This document shows, piece after piece, positions 28,627 to 39,297 of a stretch of DNA of 64,000 nt (position 1 is its first letter; every line of letters starts with the position of its first letter). A program made the position numbers and the translations under genes. The stretch covers positions 475,047 to 539,046 of the forward strand of contig BJOX01000244.1 in NCBI GenBank assembly GCA_009731375.1, written 5' to 3'. Source of the stretch: Paulinella micropora. Lineage: Eukaryota; Cercozoa; Imbricatea; Euglyphida. The notes under the pieces were generated by a model. That model had not been told where the DNA came from and searched no databases. It worked only from the letters and a program-made list of their open reading frames with translations.

Positions 28627-29600
28627 GCGGCACGACTAAGTCGGGTAAGATCGGCTACTTGATGCCTTTGTCAAGAAACACCACCATCTCTGCCGCCAAC
28701 GCCTTCTTGATGGGGCCAAGACCGTGCGCCCTGATGCTAGCCTACGAGTGTTAAACATGGACAGCTATGGTACAAGCGATAAGAAGGAGGCAAAGGCTGC
28801 TCAAGAGATGATGGACCAGGGTGTTGACGTGCTGTTGATATGGAACGCCATCCAACCAGCCAATATCTACCGAGATGCCAAGAAGTTTTCAATTGCGTAC
28901 AACCAAAATATGCGCTTCGAAGTCGGAGACAGCATCCTCACTTCCATCATGTACAACTTCGGGGTGATCTACGAGCCCTTTGTCAGAAAGTTACTCGAGC
29001 AACGCGATAGCCCTTTACCTACAATCGGCAGTCTCAGCTTGCTGATGGGACTGCGAGAAGGCGCACTAGAGTTGGCTCAATTTAGCAACACTGTGTCGCG
29101 AGAATCTCGCGTGGGCGTGAATCGTGCCATGCAGCACTTCGACGACCATGCGGCGGAGGAGGGTGGCGAGGCAGTCTTCTGCAAGACTTTGCGCCTGAAG
29201 GGCGGTGTGGTGCTACCGCCTGAAGAAGGCTCCAGTTGCCTCTCTACAACAAGTGTTGGATATGAACCTTTTGCTGGAGGAGATTGTTTTCCTCGGTGTT
29301 ACTCCTATCCCGCCTGAGCTCACGCGCAAGGTAGTGCCCAGGGTGATGATCTTATCTATTGTCGTGGGGGTCTTGGTGTTTTTGTTGATAACTGTCAGCC
29401 TGCTGACGTATCGAGCGTCCCTCATCAACAGAGCGGACAAAGCAGAGCTCAAGAACGATATCACGCGCAAATTCGTCACCAATATCTCACACGAGATTCG
29501 CACGCCACTCAACGGGATTTTCGGCAGCGCTTCGCTCTTAAAAGGCACTGAGTTAGACCACAGCCAGCAAGAGCTTGTGGCGGACACGGGAGTTTCGATC
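28627..29600 (+). pseudogene. Histidine kinase: BMP C-terminal half, TM helix, HisKA helix 1
   Basis: Starts TTKSGKIGYLMPLSRNTT, a typical BMP strand. At 28,712 a run of four G leaves the frame one base short before KTVRPDASLRVLNMDS; near 29,229 an extra G restores it. Then come LTRKVVPRVM, a 21-residue TM helix (ILSIVVGVLVFLLI core), and the HisKA box KFVTNISHEIRTPLNGIFGS with the phospho-acceptor His. Within a few residues of ELVADT the frame is lost. Confidence 0.8.
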
Positions 29601-29602
29601 TG

Positions 29603-30093
29603 CGGAGGGCGATTGAGGCCACACTGACTCTTTGCTTCCCTCAGTCGAAGCATATGGTGGACGTTGTCTACCGTCTGGACCACATGCTGCCCAGGCCTTT
29701 ACCACTTATTTTAGGGGACGAGGCGCGTGTTAGGCAAGTCTTAGCTAACCTGCTTAGCAACGCGATTAAGTTCACAGGTTCTGGTGCAATCGTGCTTCAC
29801 GCCACGGTTACCACCCAAGCCCAAGCCTTGGGGTGCTCACGGCGGTTTTTCCGAGCGTTTTTGGAGCACGGGCCACAAGCTAGCTTCCAAGTGGACTCGT
29901 GGCTGGCGGATATGAGCTCGAATAACCTGCCAACCCCTCTCCATGCCCCTCGCTTTGCGAATGACAGCAACCCAGCTCTCAAGAGACTCCCCATGCTTAA
30001 GCGATTCCAGTCGCATGTGGAGAAGCAGGCGCAGTCTGTGAGATCGACCAAGTCAAAACCGATGCTGTTGGTGATGGTGTGCGACACCGGGTG
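29603..30093 (+). CDS. Histidine kinase: ATP-binding domain, N box
   Basis: From FDLRRAIEATLTLC onward the frame is open to the donor gtgagt at 30,094. It has the N box (VRQVLANLLSNAIKFTGSG), a 90-residue loop insert, and the start of the G1 box (MVCDTG). HisKA helix 2, which should precede it, is missing without any N gap. Confidence 0.8.
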
Positions 30094-30096
30094 AGT

Positions 30097-30137
<41 letters not shown>

Positions 30138-30212
30138 CGACGACAACAACAACAAAAGAAATCGTTGGTTGTATTTTGCCCCATGCCAAGCGCCTGATAT
30201 CGGCGAAACACA

Positions 30213-30254
<42 letters not shown>

Positions 30255-30355
30255 AGTAAGTAAGCGAGTAAGAAAATAAGCAAGTAAGTAAGCATGTTTA
30301 ATATACATGTGGGTACGCATTTTCAGTACATCATGTATGTATGTACGTATGTATG

Positions 30356-30450
<95 letters not shown>

Positions 30451-30547
30451 GTATATATGTATGTATATATGTATGTATGTATGTATGTATGTAATGTATG
30501 TAATGTATGTATGTTATGTATGTATGTATGTATGTATGTGTGTGTAG
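30094..30547. repeat. ACA, TCTA and TATG intron
   Basis: (AAC)n, a short unique part, another (AAC)n, then (TCTA)n and (TATG)n. It ends at the acceptor of the first copy of the G1/F-box exon. Confidence 0.9.
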
Positions 30548-30935
30548 GAATGGTGTGTCGCCTGACTTCGTGGCGGACTTGTATGTATGTACGTATGTAT
30601 GTATGTATGTATGTATGTATGTATGTATGTACGTACGTACGTACGTATGTACGTATGTATGTATGTATGTATGTATGTATGTATTGTATGTATGTATGTA
30701 TGTATGTATGTATGTATATATGTATATATGTATGTATGTATGTATGTAGGAATGGAGTCTCGCCTGACTTCGTGGCGGACTTGTATGTATGTACATTATG
30801 TATGTACATATGTATGTACATATGTATGTACGTACGTACGTATGTACGTACGTACGTACGTACGTATGTATGTATGTATGTAGGAATGGTGTCCCGCCGG
30901 ACTTCGTGGCGGACATGTTCACTCCCTTTGCACAG
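30548..30935 (+). CDS. G1/F-box exon in three tandem copies
   Basis: Copies begin at 30,548, 30,750 and 30,884, each after a TGTAG acceptor and each starting G-NGV(S/P)PDFVAD. Only the third runs on to MFTPFAQ and a donor at 30,936, completing the canonical F box. The first two switch to TATG repeats after GGCGGACTT. A fourth fragment, only the FTPFAQ end and the start of the intron, lies at 31,069-31,100. Confidence 0.85.
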
Positions 30936-30955
30936 GTCCTCGTGTTAAGTGTTTA

Positions 30956-31023
30956 TTCTTTTCTTTCTTTCTCTCTTTTCTTTCTTTTCTTTCTTTCCTT
31001 CCTTCCTTCCTTCCTTCTTTCCT

Positions 31024-31067
<44 letters not shown>

Positions 31068-31125
31068 GTTCACTCCCTTCGCACAGGTTCTCGTCTAAAA
31101 TATTTATACTATTCTTTCTTTCTTT

Positions 31126-31157
<32 letters not shown>

Positions 31158-31460
31158 TCACTATCTCTCTCTCTCTTTCTCTCTCTCTCTTTCTCTCCTT
31201 CTTTCTTTCTTTCTTTCTTCCTTTCTTTCTTTCTTCCTTTCTTTCTTCCTTCTTTCCCTCCTTCCTTCCTTCCTTCCCTTCCTTCCTTCCTTTCCTTTCT
31301 TCCTTCCTTCCTTCCTTCCTTCCTTCCTTTCCTTCCTTCCTTTCCTTCCTTCCTTCCTTCCTTCCCTCCCTTCCTTCCTTCCTTCCTTCCTCCCTCCCTT
31401 CCTTCCTTCCTCCCTTCCTCCCTTCCCTTACCTTCCTTCTTCCCTTCCTTCTATTTTTCC
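30956..31460. repeat. TTTC/TTCC polypyrimidine tract
   Basis: (TTTC)n grading into (TTCC)n and (TCCC)n, intronic. Confidence 0.95.
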
Positions 31461-31595
31461 CGTCGTTTCTGGTTGTTTTATTGTTTCTTGTTTCCCATGT
31501 TGCCAAAACATTCACGGGGATTACCGTCCATTTTTTATCGGTCACCTCCACAAAATGTGGTCAGGTTACCGATAAAACTACATATGCAGCGCGCC

Positions 31596-31660
31596 AAATT
31601 TGACGTGTTTTGCGGGCTCGCCGGCCCGGCCAGGCTCGCCCCGCAAAACACGTCAAATTT
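31596..31660. repeat. Perfect 21-bp stem hairpin
   Basis: Arms 31,596-31,616 and 31,640-31,660 are exact reverse complements (arm begins AAATTTGACGTG, ends TTTTGCGGG). The 23-base GC-rich loop repeats CTCGCC. Intronic. Confidence 0.9.
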
Positions 31661-31752
31661 GTGGCTAGCCGCATGATATGACACCTTTGCCTACTTCGTT
31701 TACTGTCACCATACTTAAAGTAGTAGTTAGTTGGTTACGGGGAATTAAGAAC

Positions 31753-31945
31753 ATTACTAGACTAGACTAGACTAGACTAGACTAGACTAGGACTAGGACT
31801 AGGACTAGAACTAGAACTAGACCTAGACCTAGACCTAGACCTAGACTTAGACCTAGACCAAGACCAAGACCAAGACCAAGACCAAGACCAAAACTAAGAC
31901 TAAGACTAAGACTAAGACTAAGACTAAGACTAGGACTAGGACTAG
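31753..31945. repeat. ACTAG-derived hexamer array
   Basis: Units change in blocks from ACTAG to GACTAG, GAACTA, GACCTA, GACCAA, GACTAA and back to GGACTA, a record of successive local expansions. Confidence 0.92.
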
Positions 31946-32084
31946 AGACTGTACTATACTATAATGATACTGTTGCACTATACTATAATGATAATGTTTG
32001 TGTGTGTCCAGGAAATAGATAGATAGCTAGATAGATAATTCGATAGATAGATAGACAGATAGATAGATAGATATAGATAGATGA

Positions 32085-32317
32085 AATATCGACTAATGTC
32101 AGAAAAAAGGAGCTTCTGATTTCTTCAACCAGAAAGTCTGTGGGTAAAGTATTAACCCGATGCCCAGCTAAGCCGTGATGTTTGCACGGAAGGGACTGAT
32201 ACAGGCGATACCAAATCTCCCTAGTACCAGGTGAGGCCAGGGCTCGTTCCATAAGCGCCCCTTGCAGAACGAGCTCCCACCTCCATTACAGAGGACCCAG
32301 TAAGCAGATGGAGTTTC

Positions 32318-32322
<5 letters not shown>
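32085..32322 (-). mobile_element. Inverted copy of part of the 17.8-18.7 kb element
   Basis: About 240 bases match the reverse complement of 17,989-18,222 with a few changes. GATA repeats flank it on both sides. Confidence 0.88.
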
Positions 32323-32990
<668 letters not shown>

Positions 32991-34540
32991 TATGCGGTTG
33001 TTGTTTAGGTCTATCTGCCTAGCTAGCTAGCTAGCTAGCTACCTACCTACCTACCTACCTACCTACATACCTACCTACCTACCTACCTTATGCGGTTGTT
33101 GTTTAGGTCTATCTGCCTAGCTAGCTAGCTAGCTACCTACCTACCTACCTACCTACCAACCTACCTACCTACCTACCTACCTACCAACCTACCGTATGCG
33201 GTTGTTGTTTAAGTCTATCTTCCTAGCTAGCTACCTACCTACCTACCTACCTACCAACCTACCTTATGTGGTTGTTGTTTAGGTCTATCTGCCTAGCTAG
33301 CTAGCTACCTACCTACCTACCTACCTTATGCGGTTGTTGTTTTGGTCTATCTGCCTAGCTAGCTACCTACCTACCTACCTACCTACCTACCTACCAACCA
33401 ACCTACTTTATGCGGTTGTTGTTTAGGTCTATCTGCCTAGCTAGATACCTACCTACCTACCTACCTACCTACCAACCTACCTTATGCGGTTGTTGTTTAG
33501 GTCTATCTGCCTAGCTAGATACCTACCTACCTACCTACCTACCTACCTACCTACCTTATGCGGTTGTTGTTTAGGTCTATCTGCCTAGCTAGCTAGCTAC
33601 CTACCTACCTACCTACCTACCAACCTACCTACCTACCTACCTTATGCGGTTGTTGTTTAGGTCTATCTGCCTAGCTACCTAGCTACCTACCTACCTACCT
33701 ACCTACCTTATGCGGTTGTTGTTTAGGTCTATCTGCCTAGCTAGCTAGCTACCTACCTACCTACCTACCTACCAAACTACCTACCTTATGCGGTTGTTGT
33801 TTAGGTCTATCTGCCTAGCCAGCTAGCTAGCTAGCTACCTACCTACCTACCTACCTACCTACCTACCTACCAACCAACCTTATGCGGTTGCTGTTTAGGT
33901 CTATCTGCCTAGCTAGCTACCTACCTACCAACCTACCTACCAACCAACCTACCTTATGCGGTTGTTGTTTAGGTCTATCTGCCTAGCTAGCTAGCTACCT
34001 ACCTACCTACCTACCAACCAACCTACCTTATGCGGTTGTTGTTTAGGTCTATCTGCCTAGCTAGCTAGCTAGCTACCTACCTACCTACCTACCAACCTAC
34101 CTTATGCGGTTGTTGTTTAGGTCTATCTGCCTAGCTAGCTAGCTACCTACCTACCTACCTACCTACCAGCCTACCTTATGCGGTTGTTGTTTAGGTCTAT
34201 CTGCCTAGCTAGCTAGCTACCTACCTACCTACCAACCAACCAACCTCCCTTATGCGGTTGTTGTTTAGGTCTATCTGCCTAGCTACCTACCTACCTACCT
34301 ACCTACCAACCAACCAACCTACCTTATGCGGTTGTTGTTTAGGTCTATCTGCCTGGCTAGCTACCTACCTACCTGCTTACCTACCTACCTACCGACCAAC
34401 CTACCTTATGCGGTTGTTGTTTAGGTCTATCTGCCTACCTACCTACCTACCTACCTACCTTATGCGGTTGTTGTTTAGGTCTATCTGCCTAGCTAGCTAC
34501 CTACCTACCTACCAACCTACCTTATGCGGTTTTGTTATGT
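32991..34540 (+). repeat. 21-unit minisatellite carrying a splice-acceptor-like core
   Basis: Each unit (about 65-110 bases) has the core TATGCGGTTGTTGTTTAGG, then TCTATCTGCC and variable (CTAG)n, (CTAC)n and CAAC blocks. I counted 21 cores. The last core is altered (TTTTGTTATGTAG) and is the actual acceptor of the next exon at 34,543. Confidence 0.93.
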
Positions 34541-34542
34541 AG

Positions 34543-34862
34543 GATAAAAGTACAGTGGTGCATCAGAACGGAAAAGGGTCCGGTTTAGGCCTTGCTATCA
34601 CAGAAGGTATGTATATATATATGTATGGAAATGTATGTGTATGTATGTGTGTATCTATGTGTGTATGTATGGATTTATCTATGCTTATCTATGTTTATGT
34701 ATTAATGTATGTATGTATGTATGTATGCATGTATGCATGCATGCATGCATGCATGCATGTGTATGCATGTATGCATGTATGTAATGTATGTATGTATGTA
34801 TGTATGTAGGGTTGGTGAAGTTGATGGGAGGAAAACTGTGGCTATTCACACAACATCGCAAA
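34543..34862 (+). CDS. Histidine kinase exons: G2 box and end of ATP-binding domain
   Basis: Exon 34543-34606 reads DKSTVVHQNGKGSGLGLAIT, the G2 lid. Exon 34810-34862 reads LVKLMGGKLWLFTQHRK, the final strand. They are in phase with each other across a TATG intron. After 34,862 the sequence is CATA repeats and then a join at 35,050. Confidence 0.85.
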
Positions 34863-35059
34863 GGTACCATGTATACATACATAGATACATGCATACATAC
34901 ATAAATGCATACATACATACACATACATGCAAGCGGCAGGGGCGGGGGGGGGGGGGGGGCCTTTTTTTATATTAGCATAATACTTGCATGTTATGTATGT
35001 ATTCATATGCCCGGCCCCCTGTCCTTCTTTTATCTCTCCTTCTTTTCTTNNNNNNNNNN
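34863..35059. repeat. CATA repeat, G run and 10-N join
   Basis: The histidine kinase gene is left incomplete here. GC content and gene style change completely across the join, so the two sides may not be neighbours in the genome. Confidence 0.85.
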
Positions 35060-35060
35060 G

Positions 35061-36233
35061 CCGTATATTATCCAGAAGGGTAAAAAATATTATCTTAATT
35101 TCGGTAAGAAAACAAATGATATGAGCACACTTCAAATTGTTAAACTTTTTATGAAATATCTAAATCGGCCAAAGACAAGACAGACACCTAAGCGAAAAGA
35201 AGACTTAAGAAAAGTCCAAAGCCTTTCAGAGATTGAGCAAAATACTAAAACCGCCATTCATGACCACTTAGACAAACTCAGAAAGGAGAAATACGAAAAG
35301 ATTGATGAGATAGACCAAAAAGAGAAAAAAGCACGAGTTGATGCTGAAGAAGAAAAGAAGAGGCAAGAAAGAAAAGACATAGCAGATGCTAAGGAAAGGC
35401 AGGATGAGTTAGCAAGGATACACCGCAATGAACTATCCGATATCAAGGAACGACAAGAACAAAAAGCCAGAGAACTAAGAAGGGAGAAAAAACTCATAGA
35501 TGATGTAAAATATGAAGAAGATAGAAAAAATAGGATACAAGCATTACCACCGCCACCACAATATCAATATATTATGCCACCACAAGAACAACAGGCACAG
35601 CCAGAGGTAAAAGTTAAACCAAATAAAGAATTTGAAGACAATAAAAAATTAATCACAAATTCTGAAGTTTTTACTCAAGCAGATATAGATAATTGGGATC
35701 CTAGTAAAATACAAAGTATAGCAGAAAGAATAAAAGAATTTTAAGAGCAACAAATAACAATAGATGATATGAAAAAAATGCTAGGAGCACATGAAGCATT
35801 AAATAAAAATATAGGAAACCAACTAGAGGAGGCTAAATACAAAGCAATGTTAAAGAATGGATTGTCGAATAGTAATATTGAGAAAAACTTTACTATTAAA
35901 ATTCTTGGTGAAGCTTTAAGGGATAAACTTAAAAATGAAGGCCACGATGTTAAAGGTTGGAACCAAAGGGCATCATGGATAATAGACAAAGTTGTAGAAC
36001 ATAAAATAGATGTTGGACAAAAGAAGGACGAAGTAAAAAAGAAACTCGCAGAATATTTGGGATTACAAACGGGAACTGGTTTAGAAGATTTGATTAATAA
36101 AGTGTTTTCAGTAAAAAACATTAAAAAGTATTTATCACGAAAAGAATGGGTTCATTCAATGAGAAAAAAAGATTATGTTAATGCTCTTATAAATAAATAT
36201 AGAAATGAGCAACTGGAGCAACCGCAACCAGAG
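35061..36233 (+). pseudogene. Coiled-coil N-terminal part of a protease-bearing protein, with in-frame TAA
   Basis: AT-rich, Lys/Glu-rich and open from the N gap. Residues about 40-150 form a long coiled coil (RQERKDIADAKERQDELARI and similar), followed by a Pro/Gln linker. TAA at 35,742 interrupts, and the same frame then continues (EQQITIDDMKKMLGAHEALN) to the next gap at 36,234. The following ORF could start at ATG 35,769. The simplest reading is one protein with a nonsense change (CAA to TAA). Codon use and AT content differ sharply from both flanks. Confidence 0.7.
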
Positions 36234-36243
36234 NNNNNNNNNN

Positions 36244-36963
36244 GATTATGTTAATGCTCTTATAAATAAATATAGAAATGAACAGCAACCAGAGCAACAG
36301 CAACCAGAGCACTCCAACGAAGTTGGAGATGCGTCCTTTGGACAGCAACCACAGACAGAGGAGACAACCATACCCCCGAGCGACGCGGAGCCACAGCAAC
36401 CAGAGCCAAAGCCACAGCAAGAGGAGCCAGAGCCACAGCAAGAGGAGCCACAGCAACAGGGTGAGGGGCGGGGACTAATGACTAATGAAATAGACGACAT
36501 AATGAAAAAATATGGATGGTATCTCGGAGCGATAGCCAGTGATGAAAGCTACAAGTTGAAGCCCGGAAGCAGAAAGCGATACGGATTTATTATGAATTTG
36601 GACAATCACAAACAAGCGGGGTCTCATTGGATTGCTATATGGGTAAGTCTGGATAAAGACAGAAGTGTTGAAGTGTATGATCTATTAGCACTTTACGACC
36701 CAACAGAAGACTTTCAGCAACAAATGAAACTGCTAATAGATAAAAGCCATCCAGATAGTTATTTATTAATGAAGGTTAATCAAGTAAAACAACAATCAGA
36801 CACATCAGACACGTGTGGTTGGCATAGTATGAGGTTTCTTCTCCTTCGTTCAAAAGGTGTAAGGTTTAAATTCGCCAGCGGTTTCACAGACCTAAAAGAA
36901 GACGAAGCAGAAAAGTTAAAAGCACAAAATGGTTATGGTGATGCTTTTAACACATTCATCTGA
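36244..36963 (+). CDS. Adenain/Ulp1-like cysteine protease
   Basis: After a Gln/Pro/Glu-rich linker the C-terminal 160 residues carry the fold's catalytic set: GSHWIAIWV (His), VEVYDLLALYDP (Asp), NQVKQQSDTSDTCGWHSMRF (Gln and nucleophile Cys). This is the protease type (C5/C48) that matures capsids in adenoviruses and in polintons, polinton-like viruses and virophages. The first 37 bases after the gap repeat those before it, so the gap probably marks an overlap, and the protein is continuous with the coiled-coil part. It ends at TGA 36,961. Confidence 0.85.
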   Translation, partial: DYVNALINKYRNEQQPEQQQPEHSNEVGDASFGQQPQTEETTIPPSDAEPQQPEPKPQQEEPEPQQEEPQQQGEGRGLMTNEIDDIMKKYGWYLGAIASDESYKLKPGSRKRYGFIMNLDNHKQAGSHWIAIWVSLDKDRSVEVYDLLALYDPTEDFQQQMKLLIDKSHPDSYLLMKVNQVKQQSDTSDTCGWHSMRFLLLRSKGVRFKFASGFTDLKEDEAEKLKAQNGYGDAFNTFI

Positions 36964-37005
36964 ATTATGTATTAAATAAAAGAATATAAAAGAATATAAA
37001 AGAAT

Positions 37006-37542
37006 ATGCCAGACTACAAGCAAGGAAAGATTTATGCTATCAGGTCTCACCAGACAAATGAAATTTATATCGCTTCAACAACTCAAACATTATCTATGAG
37101 GATTGCTAAACATAGATATGATTATAAGAACAAAAAAATAACTGGTCTATCGTCGTATGAAGTATTAAAATATGACGATGCTTACATTGAACTCATTGAG
37201 TTATTTCCATGTGAAAGCAAAATAGAATTAGACAAGCGAGAAGGTCAAATCATAAGGGAGAGTGATTGTGTTAATACACGTGTAGCAGGTAGAACAAATA
37301 TTGAATATAGAAATGAAGAAAAAGAAAAGCTACAAGAAATAAATAAAAAATATTATGAAGAAAATAAATCAGTCATACAAATTAAAAGTAAGCACTATAG
37401 ATGTAGAACAAGAAATGAGATAAACAACCAAAAGAGGAAATACTATTTAGAACACAAGAAAGAAATAAGTGAATATGGTAAATTTTATAAACTAAAAAAT
37501 AAAACCAAAGCGAAAGATAGAGCAAAAACAAAATATTTATGA
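37006..37542 (+). CDS. GIY-YIG endonuclease
   Basis: A 178-residue protein starting ATG 37,006. It has GKIYAIRSH and, 11 residues later, EIYIAST (the GIY and YIG strands), the conserved Arg in SMRIAKH, and a Glu in ELDKREGQIIRE. The C-terminal half is Lys-rich with tandem KYYEENK/KYYLEHKK helices, probably DNA-binding. Such nucleases are common in virophages, large DNA viruses and mobile introns. It lies 42 bases after the protease gene on the same strand and overlaps the 3' end of the next, convergent ORF by 6 bases. Confidence 0.85.
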   Translation: MPDYKQGKIYAIRSHQTNEIYIASTTQTLSMRIAKHRYDYKNKKITGLSSYEVLKYDDAYIELIELFPCESKIELDKREGQIIRESDCVNTRVAGRTNIEYRNEEKEKLQEINKKYYEENKSVIQIKSKHYRCRTRNEINNQKRKYYLEHKKEISEYGKFYKLKNKTKAKDRAKTKYL

Positions 37543-38613
37543 AAATGCGGAGTTGAAGTAGGTATTTACAAAAGAAACAGACATAACAAAACGAAAGAAC
37601 ATATTTATATGAAAAAGCTCTCTAAACCAGGCGGGGGGCTGTGCGGATCTTTCGACGACGCCGAGTCCGTAGAGCGCCCCAACTAGCTGACACACTAGCA
37701 CGGCCATAGAGTCGGTGCCACCGGACAGTTCGGAGTCGGAGAATTCCCTCCGGGCTTGCTCCAACTTATCCTGCGCTCGCTGGAGCGAACCAGCCCAGAG
37801 GTGCAGCAGGTGCAAACACACTGCCAGCGCGTCTAGACAGTTGGTGAGATCGATCCGCGCAGACCCGGCGCGTGTGAGCAAGAAGTCGCCCGCACGCCAG
37901 TCCCATCTGGAACCTAGCTGGCTGGTGACCAGTCTGACAACGTCATCCATAAGAACCGAGGGAAAATCTCGGTGCAGCTGGTCCTGGCCGTGCCACCCAT
38001 GCTGCTTTAGCCAGGCCTTGTCGTCCGCGCACATGCCGGCCAGTTCTCGGTTGATTTCAGCCGCCAGAGAGTTGTCGTCCCTACCTAGAATTTGGTTAAG
38101 CCCGAGCGCTTGTCCTGCCTTGACGAGGCGCAGCGCGCGATAGAGGAGAAAAGAAAAAACCATAGCGCACTGGAGCGTCGCCGGGTGCTCGTGCGTCGTT
38201 CTGCTCTGCACGTACGCCGCCAGCAGACACAGCTTGGCGTTGTCGTGGTACTTGATAGCGACGGGGGCCGTGCGCAAAAGGGGGGCGCTGTCCATGGAAC
38301 GACCGCAGTCACCCTCTGCCTGGCTGCTGTCGAAGCTCTGGCGCAGCTCGCTAGGGTTTACTAATTGGCCGCGCTTGGTCGACACGAGCGTGTCTAACAG
38401 GCACAACATCATGGCAGTATGCCCAGTCCACTTGCGGGGTTGCCCCGCAGCCATCTGCTCTGGCAAAAACCTTAGGTCGCCAAGCATGCCCCCCAGCAGG
38501 ATGCTGATCGCATGGCGATATAATTTTGTCTCGGCCGGCGCAGGACTTGCTCGGGCTGCGGCGGGCTGCTTGGGGCAGGCCTTGTTGAGCGGAGTGGCCT
38601 CGCGCAGGGACAT
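37537..38613 (-). CDS. ADP-ribosylglycohydrolase (DraG-like), C-terminus replaced
   Basis: The start is ATG 38,613 (MSLREATPLNK), a better start than the longer ORF, whose beginning is low-complexity. Family signatures in order: ISILLGGMLGDLRFLP; WTGHTAMMLCLLDTL (where the metal-binding TDDT is usual); SAPLLRTAPVAI; THEHPATLQCAMVFS; and GGTDSMAVLVCQLVGALYGL, usually GGDTDT. Several Mg-ligand Asp residues are missing, so it may be catalytically weak or inactive. The enzyme family removes ADP-ribose from proteins. The last 22 or so residues are read from the AT-rich segment, so the natural end was lost at about 37,620. Confidence 0.8.
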   Translation of the reverse strand: MSLREATPLNKACPKQPAAARASPAPAETKLYRHAISILLGGMLGDLRFLPEQMAAGQPRKWTGHTAMMLCLLDTLVSTKRGQLVNPSELRQSFDSSQAEGDCGRSMDSAPLLRTAPVAIKYHDNAKLCLLAAYVQSRTTHEHPATLQCAMVFSFLLYRALRLVKAGQALGLNQILGRDDNSLAAEINRELAGMCADDKAWLKQHGWHGQDQLHRDFPSVLMDDVVRLVTSQLGSRWDWRAGDFLLTRAGSARIDLTNCLDALAVCLHLLHLWAGSLQRAQDKLEQARREFSDSELSGGTDSMAVLVCQLVGALYGLGVVERSAQPPAWFRELFHINMFFRFVMSVSFVNTYFNSAFS

Positions 38614-38823
38614 TTTGATTTTCTTATATAACCTGGCTACAATGACTCGGGAGAGAAACAAGAGAAAGAAGAAAAAATCCAAAGGAAAGAGTAGAGAGGG
38701 GGAAGGGAGAGGGGGAGCCAGGTGCAAAAAAGGAGAAGCCCCCCGTCACATTGTCATCTTTCCTTCTTTGAAAAAATTCATGAGCTAAAGCGGGCCGAGT
38801 TTAGTTTACAGTGAGTTAAAAGA

Positions 38824-39297
38824 GGCCGGCCAGTTCTTGGTTGATTTCATCCGCCAGCGAGCTGTCATCACTACCTAGAACCCCGGCTAAGCCTGGGCGC
38901 TTGTCCATTCTTGACGAGGCGCAGCGCGCGATAGAGGAGAAAAGAAAAAACCATGGCGCACTGAAGCGTCGCGAGGTGCTCGTGCGTCGTTCTGCTTTGC
39001 AAGTACGCCGCTAGCAGACACAGCTTGGCGTTGTCGTGGTACTTGATAGGGTTTACTACTTGGCTGCGCTTAGTCAACACGAGCGTGTCTAACAGGCCTA
39101 ACATCATGGCAGTATGCTCAGTCCACCTGCTGGGCTGCCCCATAGGCGTCTGTTCTCGGGAAGGCCTCAGGTCGCCAAACATGCTCCCAGCAGGATGCTT
39201 ATCGCATGGTCATATAATTGTGTCTCGGCAGGCCAAGGGCCTTCACGGGCTGCTTTAGCAGGGCCTTTTGGGCGCACTGGCCTCGCGCAGGGACATT
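38824..39297 (-). pseudogene. Broken copy of the ADP-ribosylglycohydrolase
   Basis: About 90% identical at the DNA level to the N-terminal half of the gene next to it. It begins MSLREASAPKRPC and stops at once. The rest (WTEHTAMMLGLLDTLVL, THEHLATLQCAMVFS) is frameshifted against that start and has an internal deletion of about 32 codons covering the SAPLLRTAP segment. Confidence 0.85.

Noticed and set aside
32991-34540. The 21-unit array as a CRISPR
   Set aside because: Inter-core segments are CTAG/CTAC repeats of varying length rather than unique spacers, and the host is eukaryotic.
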